This document shows positions 18,616-26,665 of a DNA stretch of 56,717 nucleotides, piece after piece; within the stretch, counting starts at the first letter, position 1, and each line of letters starts with the position of its first letter. This DNA comes from Paracoccaceae bacterium (GTDB lineage: Bacteria; Pseudomonadota; Alphaproteobacteria; Rhodobacterales; Rhodobacteraceae): assembly GCA_947371955.1 (NCBI GenBank), contig CANBRQ010000008.1, positions 1 through 56,717 of the forward strand. Reading direction: 5' to 3'. Under the pieces are notes generated by a model, which did no database searches, was not told the origin of the DNA, and worked only from the letters and a program-made list of their open reading frames with translations. Position numbers and translations under genes: made by a program.

Positions 18616-19533
18616 TTAAGCGTCGTCAGACAGCCCGCCCGCGACGCGCATCCAATCGAACAGCGCAAAGAAATCCTGTTCGGAATATCCGGCGTTCGAG
18701 GCCGCTGTATACTGCTGCAGGATCATGTTGGCCACAAACATCGGCACCTGCTTGTCGCGCCCCGCTTCGGTGATCAGGGTGAAATCCTTGATCATCTGGG
18801 CAACGGAAAACGCCGGTGCAAAGTCCATTTGCGCGATCATCTCGCGTTTGTAGGCGATCAGCGGAGAGCCCACGGCGCTTTCGGTGATCACTTCCATCAT
18901 CTGCCCTGGGGTCAACCCGCCTCGCTCGCCCAGAACCAGCGCTTCCCCCAGGATTGAGGACGTTGCCCCCACTAGGGTGTTCAGCACCAGCTTCATATAG
19001 CGCGCTTCTTCGCCCGCCCCGAGGTAGAACTTACGCACGGCCAGCACATCCAGCAACGCTGAAGCCGCGTCCCATGCCGCCCGGTCGCCTGAGGCGAGGG
19101 CTGTCAGCTTGCCCGCCCGCGCCAGCGCGGTGCTGCCGGAAATCGGGCAGCGCAGATAGGCCACGCCGCGCCGTGCCAGAATGCGCGCCACCCGTTCGGA
19201 AGCTTGCGGCGAGACCGTGCTCATCTCGACAAGAACCGTGCCTGCTGCAATCTGCCCGACCAGACCGCCCTGATCCTCGGCATCGTCGAACAGTTGCGCC
19301 AGAACGGCATCATTCGGGATCGTGACAAAGATCACGCCACAGCGCTGCGCCAGATCGCCTGCGGTTGTTGCAACCTGCGCCCCACGCGCCACCAGAGAGG
19401 CGCGGTTTTCGGCCACCGGGTCGCAGATGGTCAGCTTGTGCCCGGCCTCGACCAGCCGCGTCGCCATCGGGTTGCCCATTTTTCCAACACCGATCCAGCC
19501 GATTTCAGTTGGAATTGTCTGAGATGGTATCAC
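18616..19533 (-). CDS. 3-hydroxyisobutyrate-dehydrogenase-like NAD(P)-dependent oxidoreductase
   Basis: 305 residues of the beta-hydroxyacid dehydrogenase family. The dinucleotide motif is IGWIGVGKMGNPMATRLVEA, substrate-binding CPISGSTALARAGKLT is near residue 128, and the catalytic Lys is in ARYMKLVLNTLVG. Enzymes of this family oxidise hydroxyacids or reduce semialdehydes such as tartronate semialdehyde. The start is a GTG at 19533 with GGAG nine bases upstream. It is the first gene of a two-gene minus-strand operon with the HTH/binding-protein regulator and is divergent from the hydroxyquinol operon. The exact substrate is unknown. Confidence 0.85.
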   Translation of the reverse strand: MIPSQTIPTEIGWIGVGKMGNPMATRLVEAGHKLTICDPVAENRASLVARGAQVATTAGDLAQRCGVIFVTIPNDAVLAQLFDDAEDQGGLVGQIAAGTVLVEMSTVSPQASERVARILARRGVAYLRCPISGSTALARAGKLTALASGDRAAWDAASALLDVLAVRKFYLGAGEEARYMKLVLNTLVGATSSILGEALVLGERGGLTPGQMMEVITESAVGSPLIAYKREMIAQMDFAPAFSVAQMIKDFTLITEAGRDKQVPMFVANMILQQYTAASNAGYSEQDFFALFDWMRVAGGLSDDA

Positions 19534-19724
19534 GATGGCGTCTCCGGAACGAACTGCTTCGACGTCAAGTTAGCCCGCCGCAAAGCCACGCCATGCGTTA
19601 GAATCATCCGGAATGGATAAAATGAACCGCCCGGCCCCTCGGCGGCTTTGCTAATCAAAGCTCAATCAGGCCATCTTGCGATCAAATCCGCAGGGTTCCG
19701 CCCCCAAAAGCCAACGAGGATGAC
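19534..19724. promoter_or_regulatory. Divergent promoter region
   Basis: These 191 bases separate the minus-strand dehydrogenase-regulator operon from the plus-strand hydroxyquinol operon, so promoters in both directions must lie here. It is the most likely binding site for the HTH/solute-binding-domain regulator. A short imperfect palindrome, GAATCATCCGGAATG at about 19600, is the only candidate operator I see, and it is weak. Confidence 0.4.
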
Positions 19725-20792
19725 ATGAGAGCTGTCCGTTTTCACGCTGCCCGCGATATCCGGGTCGAGGATGTCGCACCGCCCTCCGACATGCTTGAAC
19801 ATGATGACGTGCTGATCGAGCCTTTCATCAGCGGCATCTGCGGCACCGACCTGCATGAATACATCGCAGGCCCCATCGTCACGCCGCAGACCCCGCATGT
19901 CTACACCGGCGCCACCAACCCGCAGATTCTGGGGCATGAGTTTTCGGCCCGGGTCAAGAAGGTCGGCTCGGGCGTGTCCCACGTGAAAGCCGGCGACCGC
20001 ATCTCGATCCAGCCGCTGCTGTTTCCGCGTGACGATTACTTCGGCAAGCGCGGGCTGTACCACCTGTCGCCCAAGATGGGCTGCGTGGGCCTGTCGTGGA
20101 AATGGGGCGGCATGGCGGAACTGGCGGTCGTCAAGGATTATAACGCCCAGCCGATCCCGGACAATCTGACCGACGAACAAGGTGCGATGATCGAACCCGC
20201 CGCCGTCGCCATGTATGGCGTCGACCGGGGCGGGGTTGCGGCAGGCTCCACCGTGCTCGTGTCGGGCGCAGGCCCGATCGGCGCGCTGACCGTGCTGGCG
20301 GCCAAGGCGGCCGGCGCATCCGTGATCATCGTCTCGGAACCCAACCCCAACCGCCGCCGCATCATCGCAGCGATCGCCCCCTACGCCGTGGTGGTCGACC
20401 CCAAGACGCAAAACCTGCAGGAGGTCGTGCGCGACCTTACCGAAGAGGGCGTCGGCGTCGATGTTGCGCTGGAATGCGTCGGACTTGAAGTCTCGCTGAA
20501 CGCCTGCGTCGACGCGGTGCGCCGCGCGGGCAAAGTGGTGCAGGTCGGCCTGCACATCAAGCGCGCCTCGATCGACGCCATGCAATGGGCGCTGAAAGAC
20601 ATCACGGTAGAGGCGACCTGGTGCTATCCCGTGCAGGTCTGGCCCCGCATCGCCCGCCTGATCGCCTCGGGCGCCTTCCCGGTGGAAAAGGTCATTACCG
20701 CCCGCATCGACGCAGCCGACGTGGTCGCCAAAGGGTTCGAAGCGCTACTGGACCCCTCGGGCCAACACCTGAAAATCCTCGTCCGCACCTGA
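19725..20792 (+). CDS. 2,3-butanediol-dehydrogenase-like medium-chain alcohol dehydrogenase
   Basis: 355 residues. The start MRAVRFHAARDIRVEDV is typical of the (R,R)-butanediol dehydrogenase branch. Catalytic-zinc candidates are Cys in GICGTDLHEY, His-Glu in LGHEFSARV and Glu in MIEPAAVAMYG; the NAD(H) motif is VLVSGAGPIGALTVLAAKAA. The lobe that normally carries four structural-zinc cysteines has its usual length, but the Cys are replaced (FPRDDYFGKRGLYHLSPKMG). ACGAGGA precedes the ATG. It heads the operon with maleylacetate reductase and hydroxyquinol dioxygenase, so it probably oxidises a ring or polyol hydroxyl before ring cleavage. Confidence 0.85.
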   Translation: MRAVRFHAARDIRVEDVAPPSDMLEHDDVLIEPFISGICGTDLHEYIAGPIVTPQTPHVYTGATNPQILGHEFSARVKKVGSGVSHVKAGDRISIQPLLFPRDDYFGKRGLYHLSPKMGCVGLSWKWGGMAELAVVKDYNAQPIPDNLTDEQGAMIEPAAVAMYGVDRGGVAAGSTVLVSGAGPIGALTVLAAKAAGASVIIVSEPNPNRRRIIAAIAPYAVVVDPKTQNLQEVVRDLTEEGVGVDVALECVGLEVSLNACVDAVRRAGKVVQVGLHIKRASIDAMQWALKDITVEATWCYPVQVWPRIARLIASGAFPVEKVITARIDAADVVAKGFEALLDPSGQHLKILVRT

Positions 20793-20848
20793 GCAAAGGG
20801 CGGGCCACCCGTCCCGCTTTCATTGGTCCCCAGATATCCCACGGGGGT

Positions 20849-20869
20849 GCGGGGGTGTGAAACCCCCGC
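20849..20869. terminator. GC-rich hairpin between alcohol dehydrogenase and maleylacetate reductase
   Basis: GCGGGGGT / ACCCCCGC form an eight-base-pair stem with a GTGAA loop in the 119-base gap. There is no T run. It could be an intra-operon attenuator or a dispersed intergenic repeat. Confidence 0.4.
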
Positions 20870-20911
20870 TTCTGGGCCAGCCAAGCCGAACCCCGATTGA
20901 TCGGAACCGCC

Positions 20912-21991
20912 ATGACTTCATCGCTTTTCCAGCCCGAGTTCGCCTATAGCGCCGCCCCGCAACGGGTGGTCTTCGCCTCAGGCGCGCAAACGCAGGTCGC
21001 GGCAGAAATCGCAAACCTTGGCCGTAGCCGCGCGCTTGTTCTGACCACGCCGGAACAGGCGGCGGCGGGGCAGAGCCTGCTGGCGGCCGTTGGCGGGGCG
21101 GGCGCCGGTCATTTCGCTGGCGCGACGATGCATACCCCGGTCGAGGTGACCGAGCGCGCGCTGGCGGTTCTGCAAGACCTGCAAGCCGATTGTCTTGTGG
21201 CGATTGGTGGCGGCTCGACCACGGGGCTGTCCAAGGCGCTGGCCCTGCGGACGGGCCTGCCGCAGATCGTGATCCCTACGTCCTTCGCAGGCTCCGAAGC
21301 GACGCCGATCCTGGGCCAGACCGAAGCAGGCCGCAAGACAACCCTGACCGATCCGCGTGTGCGACCGACCGTGATCCTTTACGATGCCACGCTTGTCCGC
21401 TCGTTGCCGCCCCATCTCGTGGTGTCCTCGGGCATGAATGCCATCGCTCACGCGGTTGAGGGGCTTTATGCCCGCGACCGCAACCCGATCTCGTCGCTCA
21501 TGGCGCTGGAAGGTATCCGTGCGTTAGCCCATGCCCTGCCGAACCTGACCTCTGGCACCGGACAGGATCATGACTGGGGCGAGGCGCTTTATGGCGCTTG
21601 GCTTTGCGGCACGGTTCTGGGCCAGGTTGGCATGGCGCTGCATCACAAGCTTTGCCATGCGCTCGGCGGCGGTTTCAACCTGCCGCATGCCGAAACCCAT
21701 GCCGTGATCCTGCCCCATGCCGTGGCCTATATCGAACCCGCCGTGCCCGACCTTCTGCGACCTGTGGCCGCGATCTTCGGCACCGCCACCGCATATGAGG
21801 GTCTGTCCGCCTTCGCTGCCCGTATCGGCGCGCCTAGGCGCCTGTCCGACCTTGGCCTGACCGAGGCCAATCTGCCGCGTGCCCTCGATCTGGCCACCGC
21901 GAACCCCTACTGGAACCCCCGCCCGATCGAGCGCGAAGCAATCGCAGCCCTTCTGGCCCGTGCCCTCGCGGGCGATCCGCCCCAACCTTAG
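20912..21991 (+). CDS. Maleylacetate reductase
   Basis: 359 residues of the iron-containing alcohol dehydrogenase superfamily, maleylacetate reductase branch. Visible landmarks are VAIGGGSTTGLSKALALRTG (cofactor), PTSFAGSEATPILGQTE, SSGMNAIAHAVEGLYA, and HHKLCHALGGGFNLPHAETH with the His-rich metal/active-site region. It reduces maleylacetate to 3-oxoadipate, the step after intradiol cleavage of hydroxyquinol. The ATG at 20912 is preferred over the in-frame TTG at 20897. The dioxygenase that would supply its substrate follows 12 bases later, which strongly supports the role. Confidence 0.92.
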   Translation: MTSSLFQPEFAYSAAPQRVVFASGAQTQVAAEIANLGRSRALVLTTPEQAAAGQSLLAAVGGAGAGHFAGATMHTPVEVTERALAVLQDLQADCLVAIGGGSTTGLSKALALRTGLPQIVIPTSFAGSEATPILGQTEAGRKTTLTDPRVRPTVILYDATLVRSLPPHLVVSSGMNAIAHAVEGLYARDRNPISSLMALEGIRALAHALPNLTSGTGQDHDWGEALYGAWLCGTVLGQVGMALHHKLCHALGGGFNLPHAETHAVILPHAVAYIEPAVPDLLRPVAAIFGTATAYEGLSAFAARIGAPRRLSDLGLTEANLPRALDLATANPYWNPRPIEREAIAALLARALAGDPPQP

Positions 21992-22003
21992 GACCCCAGC
22001 GCC

Positions 22004-22849
22004 ATGACGAACCACGGCACCTTCACCGAAGCAGCCTCTGTCGAGACCGTCACCGCCCGCCATGCCGGCTGCGCCAACCCAAGGCTGGCCGAGGTCATGT
22101 CCGCCCTGATCCGCCACCTGCACGACTTCGCCAAAGAGGTGAATCTGACCCAAGCCGAATGGGACCTTGCCATCGGCTTCCTGACCAAAACCGGCCAGAT
22201 TTCCTCGGCCGAGCGGCAGGAGTTCATCCTTCTGTCGGACGTTCTTGGCTTTTCCATGCTCGTCGATGCGATCAACAACCGCAGGCCAGCGGGTGCGACC
22301 GAAAACACCGTCTTTGGCCCCTTCCATGTCGAGGATGCGCCGAAGCGTGAGATGGGCGAGACCATCTGCCTCGACGGCAAAGGCGAAACCTGCCTGTTCG
22401 AAGGCAGGGTGCTGGACCTTACTGGCGTGCCCATCGAGGGTGCAACGGTGGATGTCTGGTCCGACAATGCCGATGGCTTTTATGATGTGCAGCAGCCGGG
22501 CATCCAGCCCAAGGGAAACAACCGGGGCGTCTTTGTGACCGGACGGGACGGGCGCTATGCCTTCCGGGGCATCAAGCCCGTCAGCTATCCCATTCCCGAT
22601 GACGGCCCGGTCGGCCAGATGCTGGCCCATCTGGGTCGCCATCCCTATCGCCCGGCCCATATGCACTATCTGATCACCGCCCCCGGATTTCAGCGCCTTG
22701 TCACCCATACCTTCGTCGGAGGCGATGAATACCTGACCTCTGATGCGGTCTTTGGCGTTAAAGCCTCGCTCATCGCGCCCTACGAACGGCTTAGGGGGCA
22801 AGAGACGCTCTGGCGCTCGCCCTTCGACTTCGTTCTTGCCCCGACTTGA
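22004..22849 (+). CDS. Hydroxyquinol 1,2-dioxygenase (intradiol)
   Basis: 281 residues. The N-terminal helical linker domain is followed by the catalytic beta sandwich. The four iron(III) ligands of intradiol dioxygenases are all visible: Tyr in DNADGFYDVQQ, Tyr in KPVSYPIPDDGP, and two His in YRPAHMHYLIT. FGPFHVEDAPKREMG is typical of the hydroxyquinol rather than the catechol subgroup. The enzyme opens 1,2,4-trihydroxybenzene to maleylacetate, which the preceding gene product reduces. Catechol or chlorocatechol as substrate is less likely given the adjacent maleylacetate reductase. Confidence 0.92.
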   Translation: MTNHGTFTEAASVETVTARHAGCANPRLAEVMSALIRHLHDFAKEVNLTQAEWDLAIGFLTKTGQISSAERQEFILLSDVLGFSMLVDAINNRRPAGATENTVFGPFHVEDAPKREMGETICLDGKGETCLFEGRVLDLTGVPIEGATVDVWSDNADGFYDVQQPGIQPKGNNRGVFVTGRDGRYAFRGIKPVSYPIPDDGPVGQMLAHLGRHPYRPAHMHYLITAPGFQRLVTHTFVGGDEYLTSDAVFGVKASLIAPYERLRGQETLWRSPFDFVLAPT

Positions 22850-22859
22850 GGGGGAACTG

Positions 22860-23192
22860 ATGCCCAACGTGAAGATCTATGTCGACGAAACGCTGCTGCC
22901 CGGCTGCCGTGAGGCCCTGTCGGACCTCATGCATCCTTTGCGGGCGTTGCTCTGCGAAAGCCTGAATGTCGAGGTCGCGGCCTGCCAGTTCGCCATCCTT
23001 CCCGCAATCGTCATGGCTGACCTGCCGCTGGTCAATGTCGAAATGCACATACTCCCCCACCCCGACCGCACGCGAGAGAAGCTGACCGCCGTTGCTCAAG
23101 CCGTTCAAGTGATGATCGGTGACGCCACCGGAACCCACACCGCCGTCCGCATCGCCTTGCTTGTGCCCGAGGGCTACGTCGCCCTCAAATAA
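22860..23192 (+). CDS. Tautomerase-superfamily protein
   Basis: 110 residues beginning MPNVKIYVDETLLPGCREAL. The Pro after the initiator Met is the catalytic base of tautomerase/MIF-fold enzymes such as 5-carboxymethyl-2-hydroxymuconate isomerase. The ATG follows the dioxygenase stop by ten bases with GAGGGGGA as ribosome site. In this operon it could isomerise an enol or unsaturated keto acid made before or after ring opening. The family assignment is moderate; the exact reaction is unknown. Confidence 0.7.
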   Translation: MPNVKIYVDETLLPGCREALSDLMHPLRALLCESLNVEVAACQFAILPAIVMADLPLVNVEMHILPHPDRTREKLTAVAQAVQVMIGDATGTHTAVRIALLVPEGYVALK

Positions 23193-23210
23193 ATCTCTGG
23201 AGAGCCCAAG

Positions 23211-24266
23211 TTGACCCAATCCAAACCATCGCCGCGCATCGCCTTTCTGGGAACAGGCGCTCAAGGCGCCTCTATCGCCACCGACTTCGCCTTGGCAGGG
23301 TTGGACGTGACCTTCATCGACCAATGGCCCGCCCATGTGGAGGCGATCCGCGCGAATGGCATCACCGTCAACATGCCAACCCGCCAAATCCACGCCAAGG
23401 TGCCCGCCCTGCACCTGTGCGAGGTGGCCGAGGTGAAACAGCCCTTCGACCTGATCTTCCTTGTCGTCAAAGCCTATGACACCCGCTGGGCCTGCGAGTT
23501 GATCAAACCCGTGCTGGCCGAGGACGGCTTCATCATCGGCCTGCAGAACGGCATGACGCACGAGGACATAGCCGCCATTGTTGGCCGTCATCGCACCATA
23601 GCTGCGGTGATCGAGATCGCATCGAACATGTGGGTGCCCGGCATCACCAACCGGCAGAACGACCACGACGAAAGCTGGTTCGCCCTGGGTGCCCTTGATC
23701 CCGCCCAGCAGGACCGGGTCGAAGCTGTGGCCGACCTTCTGCGCCATTCCGGTACGGTTGAGGTGACGGGTGACATCCATTCCGCCAAATGGATGAAGCT
23801 GGTGGTCAACGCTGCCGAACTGATCCCCTCGGCCATCATCAACACCGCCCTGAACGATGCGGCCCGCGCGCCCGGCATGCTGGATGTGATGCGCACCGCC
23901 GGGTACGAGGCGATGCAGGCCGCGCTGGCCGATGGCGCGACCATCATGCCGATCATCGGCATGCCCCCGGTGATGAGCAATGATCCCGAACGCTATGTCG
24001 ATCAGATCTTCGAGAAGGTCCTGCAGACCTTCTCCCGCGAGGACACGCTGACCTGCTCACTGCAGGACTGGCGCAAGGGCCGCCGGGCCGAGATTGCCGA
24101 TGTGAACGGACTTGTTGTTGACATCCTGCGCGCACAGGGCCGCGATGCGCCAATGAACCGGCGGGTTGTAGAAATCGCGCTCGACATCGAAGCCGGGCGG
24201 CTGGCGGCCGTGCCTGACAACGCGGCCCTGATGATCGCGGCTTTCAACACCGCAGCCGAAGTTTGA
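23211..24266 (+). CDS. 2-dehydropantoate 2-reductase family oxidoreductase
   Basis: 351 residues with a TTG start at 23211 and ribosome site TGGAGAG. The dinucleotide motif is RIAFLGTGAQGASIATDFAL; VVKAYDTRWACELIKP and FIIGLQNGMTHEDIA are ketopantoate-reductase (PanE/ApbA) landmarks; the catalytic Lys is probably in SAKWMKLVVNAAELIPS. Many family members in catabolic operons reduce or oxidise other 2-keto/hydroxy acids rather than serve pantothenate synthesis, and that is the better guess here, between a tautomerase and a monooxygenase gene. Confidence 0.85.
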   Translation: MTQSKPSPRIAFLGTGAQGASIATDFALAGLDVTFIDQWPAHVEAIRANGITVNMPTRQIHAKVPALHLCEVAEVKQPFDLIFLVVKAYDTRWACELIKPVLAEDGFIIGLQNGMTHEDIAAIVGRHRTIAAVIEIASNMWVPGITNRQNDHDESWFALGALDPAQQDRVEAVADLLRHSGTVEVTGDIHSAKWMKLVVNAAELIPSAIINTALNDAARAPGMLDVMRTAGYEAMQAALADGATIMPIIGMPPVMSNDPERYVDQIFEKVLQTFSREDTLTCSLQDWRKGRRAEIADVNGLVVDILRAQGRDAPMNRRVVEIALDIEAGRLAAVPDNAALMIAAFNTAAEV

Positions 24267-24289
24267 ACAAAACCAAAGGGAGGACTGAA

Positions 24290-24601
24290 ATGCCTGAACA
24301 ACTGACCGTCATTGCCCATCTGCGCGCCCTGAACGGGCAGATCGAGGAAACCCGCGCCTTTCTGACCGGCCTGATCGCGCCAACAAGGACCGAACCCGGC
24401 TGCGTCGAGTACTGGCTGCATCAGGACAACGACGACCCGGCCGAGTTCACCTTTTATGAGAACTGGACCAACCGTGCCGAGTGGGACATCCACATGACCC
24501 TGCCGCATCTGGCGGCCTTCGCCGACGTGCGCGACAAGGTCTTCGAACTGCAAAAGCTGCGGCTGATGACGATGATCAGCGACGCGGTCAGCGCCAGATG
24601 A
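24290..24601 (+). CDS. ABM-family (quinol-type) monooxygenase
   Basis: 103 residues of the antibiotic-biosynthesis-monooxygenase fold: LTVIAHLRALNGQIEETRAF, RTEPGCVEYWLHQDNDDPAE, FTFYENWTNRAEWDIHM. YgiN-like relatives oxidise quinols without a cofactor. Here it could convert a di- or trihydroxylated ring to a quinone, or hydroxylate it to hydroxyquinol. AGGGAGGA precedes the ATG, and the stop overlaps the next start as ATGA. Confidence 0.8.
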   Translation: MPEQLTVIAHLRALNGQIEETRAFLTGLIAPTRTEPGCVEYWLHQDNDDPAEFTFYENWTNRAEWDIHMTLPHLAAFADVRDKVFELQKLRLMTMISDAVSAR

Positions 24602-25122
24602 GCGGTCTTCCGGGGCTTGCGGGCACCGACCATATCGGCTTCACGGTGCCCGATATGGAGGCCGCCACCCGCTTCTTCGTGGACGTGATCGGCTGTACCT
24701 TGGCCTTCGAGATCGGACCGTTTCAATCCGATACAGACTGGATGCAGGTGCAGCTAGGCGTGCCGCCACGGGCCGTCTTGCGGAAGCTGCGCATGTTCCG
24801 GTGCAAGAACGGCCCGAATTTCGAACTGTTCGAATATGAGGTGGACGGTGCGGCAAGGGTTCCCCCCGGCAACAGCGACGTCGGCGGCCATCACCTTGGC
24901 TTTTACGTCGCCGACATGACCGCCGCCGTGGCCTATCTCAAATCCCACGGCATCACGGTTCAGGGTGAGCCAGTGACGATGGAAACCGGCCCGTCGAAAG
25001 GCCTGACTTGGGTCTACTTCCTGTCACCCTGGGGCATGCAGCTGGAACTGGTCAGCTATTCTTCGGGCATGGCCGTCTCGGCGGATAACCCTGAGGCGCT
25101 CTGGTCGCCGCTGCCGGCTTAG
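24598..25122 (+). CDS. VOC family protein (glyoxalase/dioxygenase fold)
   Basis: 174 residues with two beta-alpha-beta-beta-beta units: DHIGFTVPDMEAATRFFVDV and GGHHLGFYVADMTAAVAYLK. His13-type and His-Glu metal positions are present (DHIGF, HHLGF, MQLELV). The family covers glyoxalases, epimerases, isomerases and extradiol dioxygenases. It is translationally coupled to the ABM monooxygenase gene and ends the hydroxyquinol operon, so a metal-dependent isomerisation or ring-modifying step is plausible. The reaction cannot be named from sequence. Confidence 0.8.
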   Translation: MSGLPGLAGTDHIGFTVPDMEAATRFFVDVIGCTLAFEIGPFQSDTDWMQVQLGVPPRAVLRKLRMFRCKNGPNFELFEYEVDGAARVPPGNSDVGGHHLGFYVADMTAAVAYLKSHGITVQGEPVTMETGPSKGLTWVYFLSPWGMQLELVSYSSGMAVSADNPEALWSPLPA

Positions 25123-25149
25123 GACGATCCGGCAAGGCCGCATCATCGG

Positions 25150-26097
25150 TCATTCGCCGATGTCGTGGTCAGCTTTCCTTTTGTGGGCCAACAAGGCCAT
25201 CAGACGGCGGTCACGCCAAGCCTGCCGGTCGGCAAGCTTGTCTGCGGGCAACAGGCTGCGGCGGTCGCGCTCGACCTCGTCGATCACCGGGCCGTTCCAG
25301 TCGATCCGGCGCTGCGTGCTGGGCCAGATGTCGCGGTAGATGCGCTCGTAGCGTTCCACGTAATCGCGCACTCCGGCGGGGGCGTTGAGGTCGATCGTTT
25401 CGAATGGTCCCATGAAGGACCAACGCAAGGCCAAGCCGTCCCGCAGACCGGTGTCGATGTCCTCGACCGTGGCATAGCCATCGGCCACCAGCCGGAACGC
25501 CTCCTCCAGCACGGCACCCTGCAGGCGGTTCATCACGAAGCCATTGATTTCCTGCTTCATGGCGATGGGCCGCTGACCGATTGCCCGCATGAGATCAACG
25601 GTGCGGTCCATCGTGGCTTGCGACGTCCACGGCGCCGGAACCACCTCGACGGCGGGGATCAGGTAGGGCGGATTGATCGGATGGACGACAAGGCAGCGGT
25701 CGCGGCCCGCAAGATCGGCGGTGAAGCTAGACGGCAACAGGGCCGAGGTTGAACTGGCGATGACGGCGGTGCTGGGCGTTGCGGCATCAAGCTGGCGAAA
25801 CACGGCAATCTTCACATCCAGCCGCTCAAACGTGCTTTCCTGAACATGCACAACGCTGTCGACTGCGGCTTCCAGATCCTTGGCGGTATGGATAAGGTCA
25901 AGCACCGCGTCCGGATGGTTTCCGTTCAACAGGTCATTCGCCGCCAGATCGGGCATCATGGCCGCGATGAAATCCTTCGCACGTGCGGCAGCAGAGGCAT
26001 CCTGATCCCAAAGCCGTACGCGATTGCCCGCGCGGGCATGGCTGATCGCCCAAGCCCGACCGATGAACCCGGTTCCGACGACAGCGATTGCGGCCAT
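25150..26097 (-). CDS. 3-hydroxyacyl-CoA dehydrogenase-like (L-gulonate 3-dehydrogenase type)
   Basis: 315 residues. The N-terminal NAD motif AAIAVVGTGFIGRAWAISHA is followed by VVHVQESTFERLDVKI, IASSTSALLPSSFTADLAGR and the catalytic His in CLVVHPINPPYLIPAVEVVP. The C-terminal helical domain has GFVMNRLQGAVLEEAFRLV. This arrangement matches stand-alone 3-hydroxyacid dehydrogenases such as lambda-crystallin/gulonate dehydrogenase as well as 3-hydroxybutyryl-CoA dehydrogenases. The ATG at 26097 is chosen over an upstream one because GGGAG precedes it and it starts at the Rossmann fold. It converges on the hydroxyquinol operon. Confidence 0.85.
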   Translation of the reverse strand: MAAIAVVGTGFIGRAWAISHARAGNRVRLWDQDASAAARAKDFIAAMMPDLAANDLLNGNHPDAVLDLIHTAKDLEAAVDSVVHVQESTFERLDVKIAVFRQLDAATPSTAVIASSTSALLPSSFTADLAGRDRCLVVHPINPPYLIPAVEVVPAPWTSQATMDRTVDLMRAIGQRPIAMKQEINGFVMNRLQGAVLEEAFRLVADGYATVEDIDTGLRDGLALRWSFMGPFETIDLNAPAGVRDYVERYERIYRDIWPSTQRRIDWNGPVIDEVERDRRSLLPADKLADRQAWRDRRLMALLAHKRKADHDIGE

Positions 26098-26665
26098 GGT
26101 TAACTCCCGAAATGATCCCACAAGGTTGCCAGGCAGATTGGTCCTCCGCAGCAGCTAACGGCAAGCGAGGTTCCGGTACCAGCCTCTTCAAAGGGAATTC
26201 CGTGAATTGTATTGTTTCCGGTTTCTGGCATTCCCCGAACAAAAGGTCTTCAAGGTCTGCCCTTCCAAGTGCAGAGATTCCCTGCAAGCAGAACACGATG
26301 CGCGGCCTCAATGTTTGCCTTGGGACACTGCGATGCTGCATCACGGGACGCGCTTGCGTCACCGGATCATCTTGGCGGTATTTCAAACGGGGATGGACTC
26401 CATCGTCTGCCGGATGCCTACTAGGGGTACCGTGCGCTTGCTGTCATAAGTCAGCATGTTGAGGGCCTTCCTGATACGCATATCCTTCTGCCCGAACGTC
26501 AGAAAATGGGCGATACCTATACACGCCTGGATCGTACCGAGTTGGGGCTCGGCTATCGAAGCGGGCAAGACGAGAGAATGCCTTGAACACCGAAGCACTT
26601 TGGTCGATACGGGCTTTGTTGCCGCAAGGAGCGCCTATGGTGTTGCCGCTTTGTCCGAGGCGATC
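26098..26665. other. Intergenic stretch before the pseudaminic-acid locus
   Basis: 568 bases with no recognised gene; lower coding bias and several stops in all frames. It should contain the promoter of the PseG-PseH gene, and of the minus-strand dehydrogenase gene at its left end. No clear promoter or RNA element is seen. Confidence 0.5.

Noticed and set aside
26456-26665. N-terminal extension of the PseG-PseH frame
   Set aside because: The extra 70 codons have no PseG homology; MRLVIRVDGS at 26666 is the expected family start.
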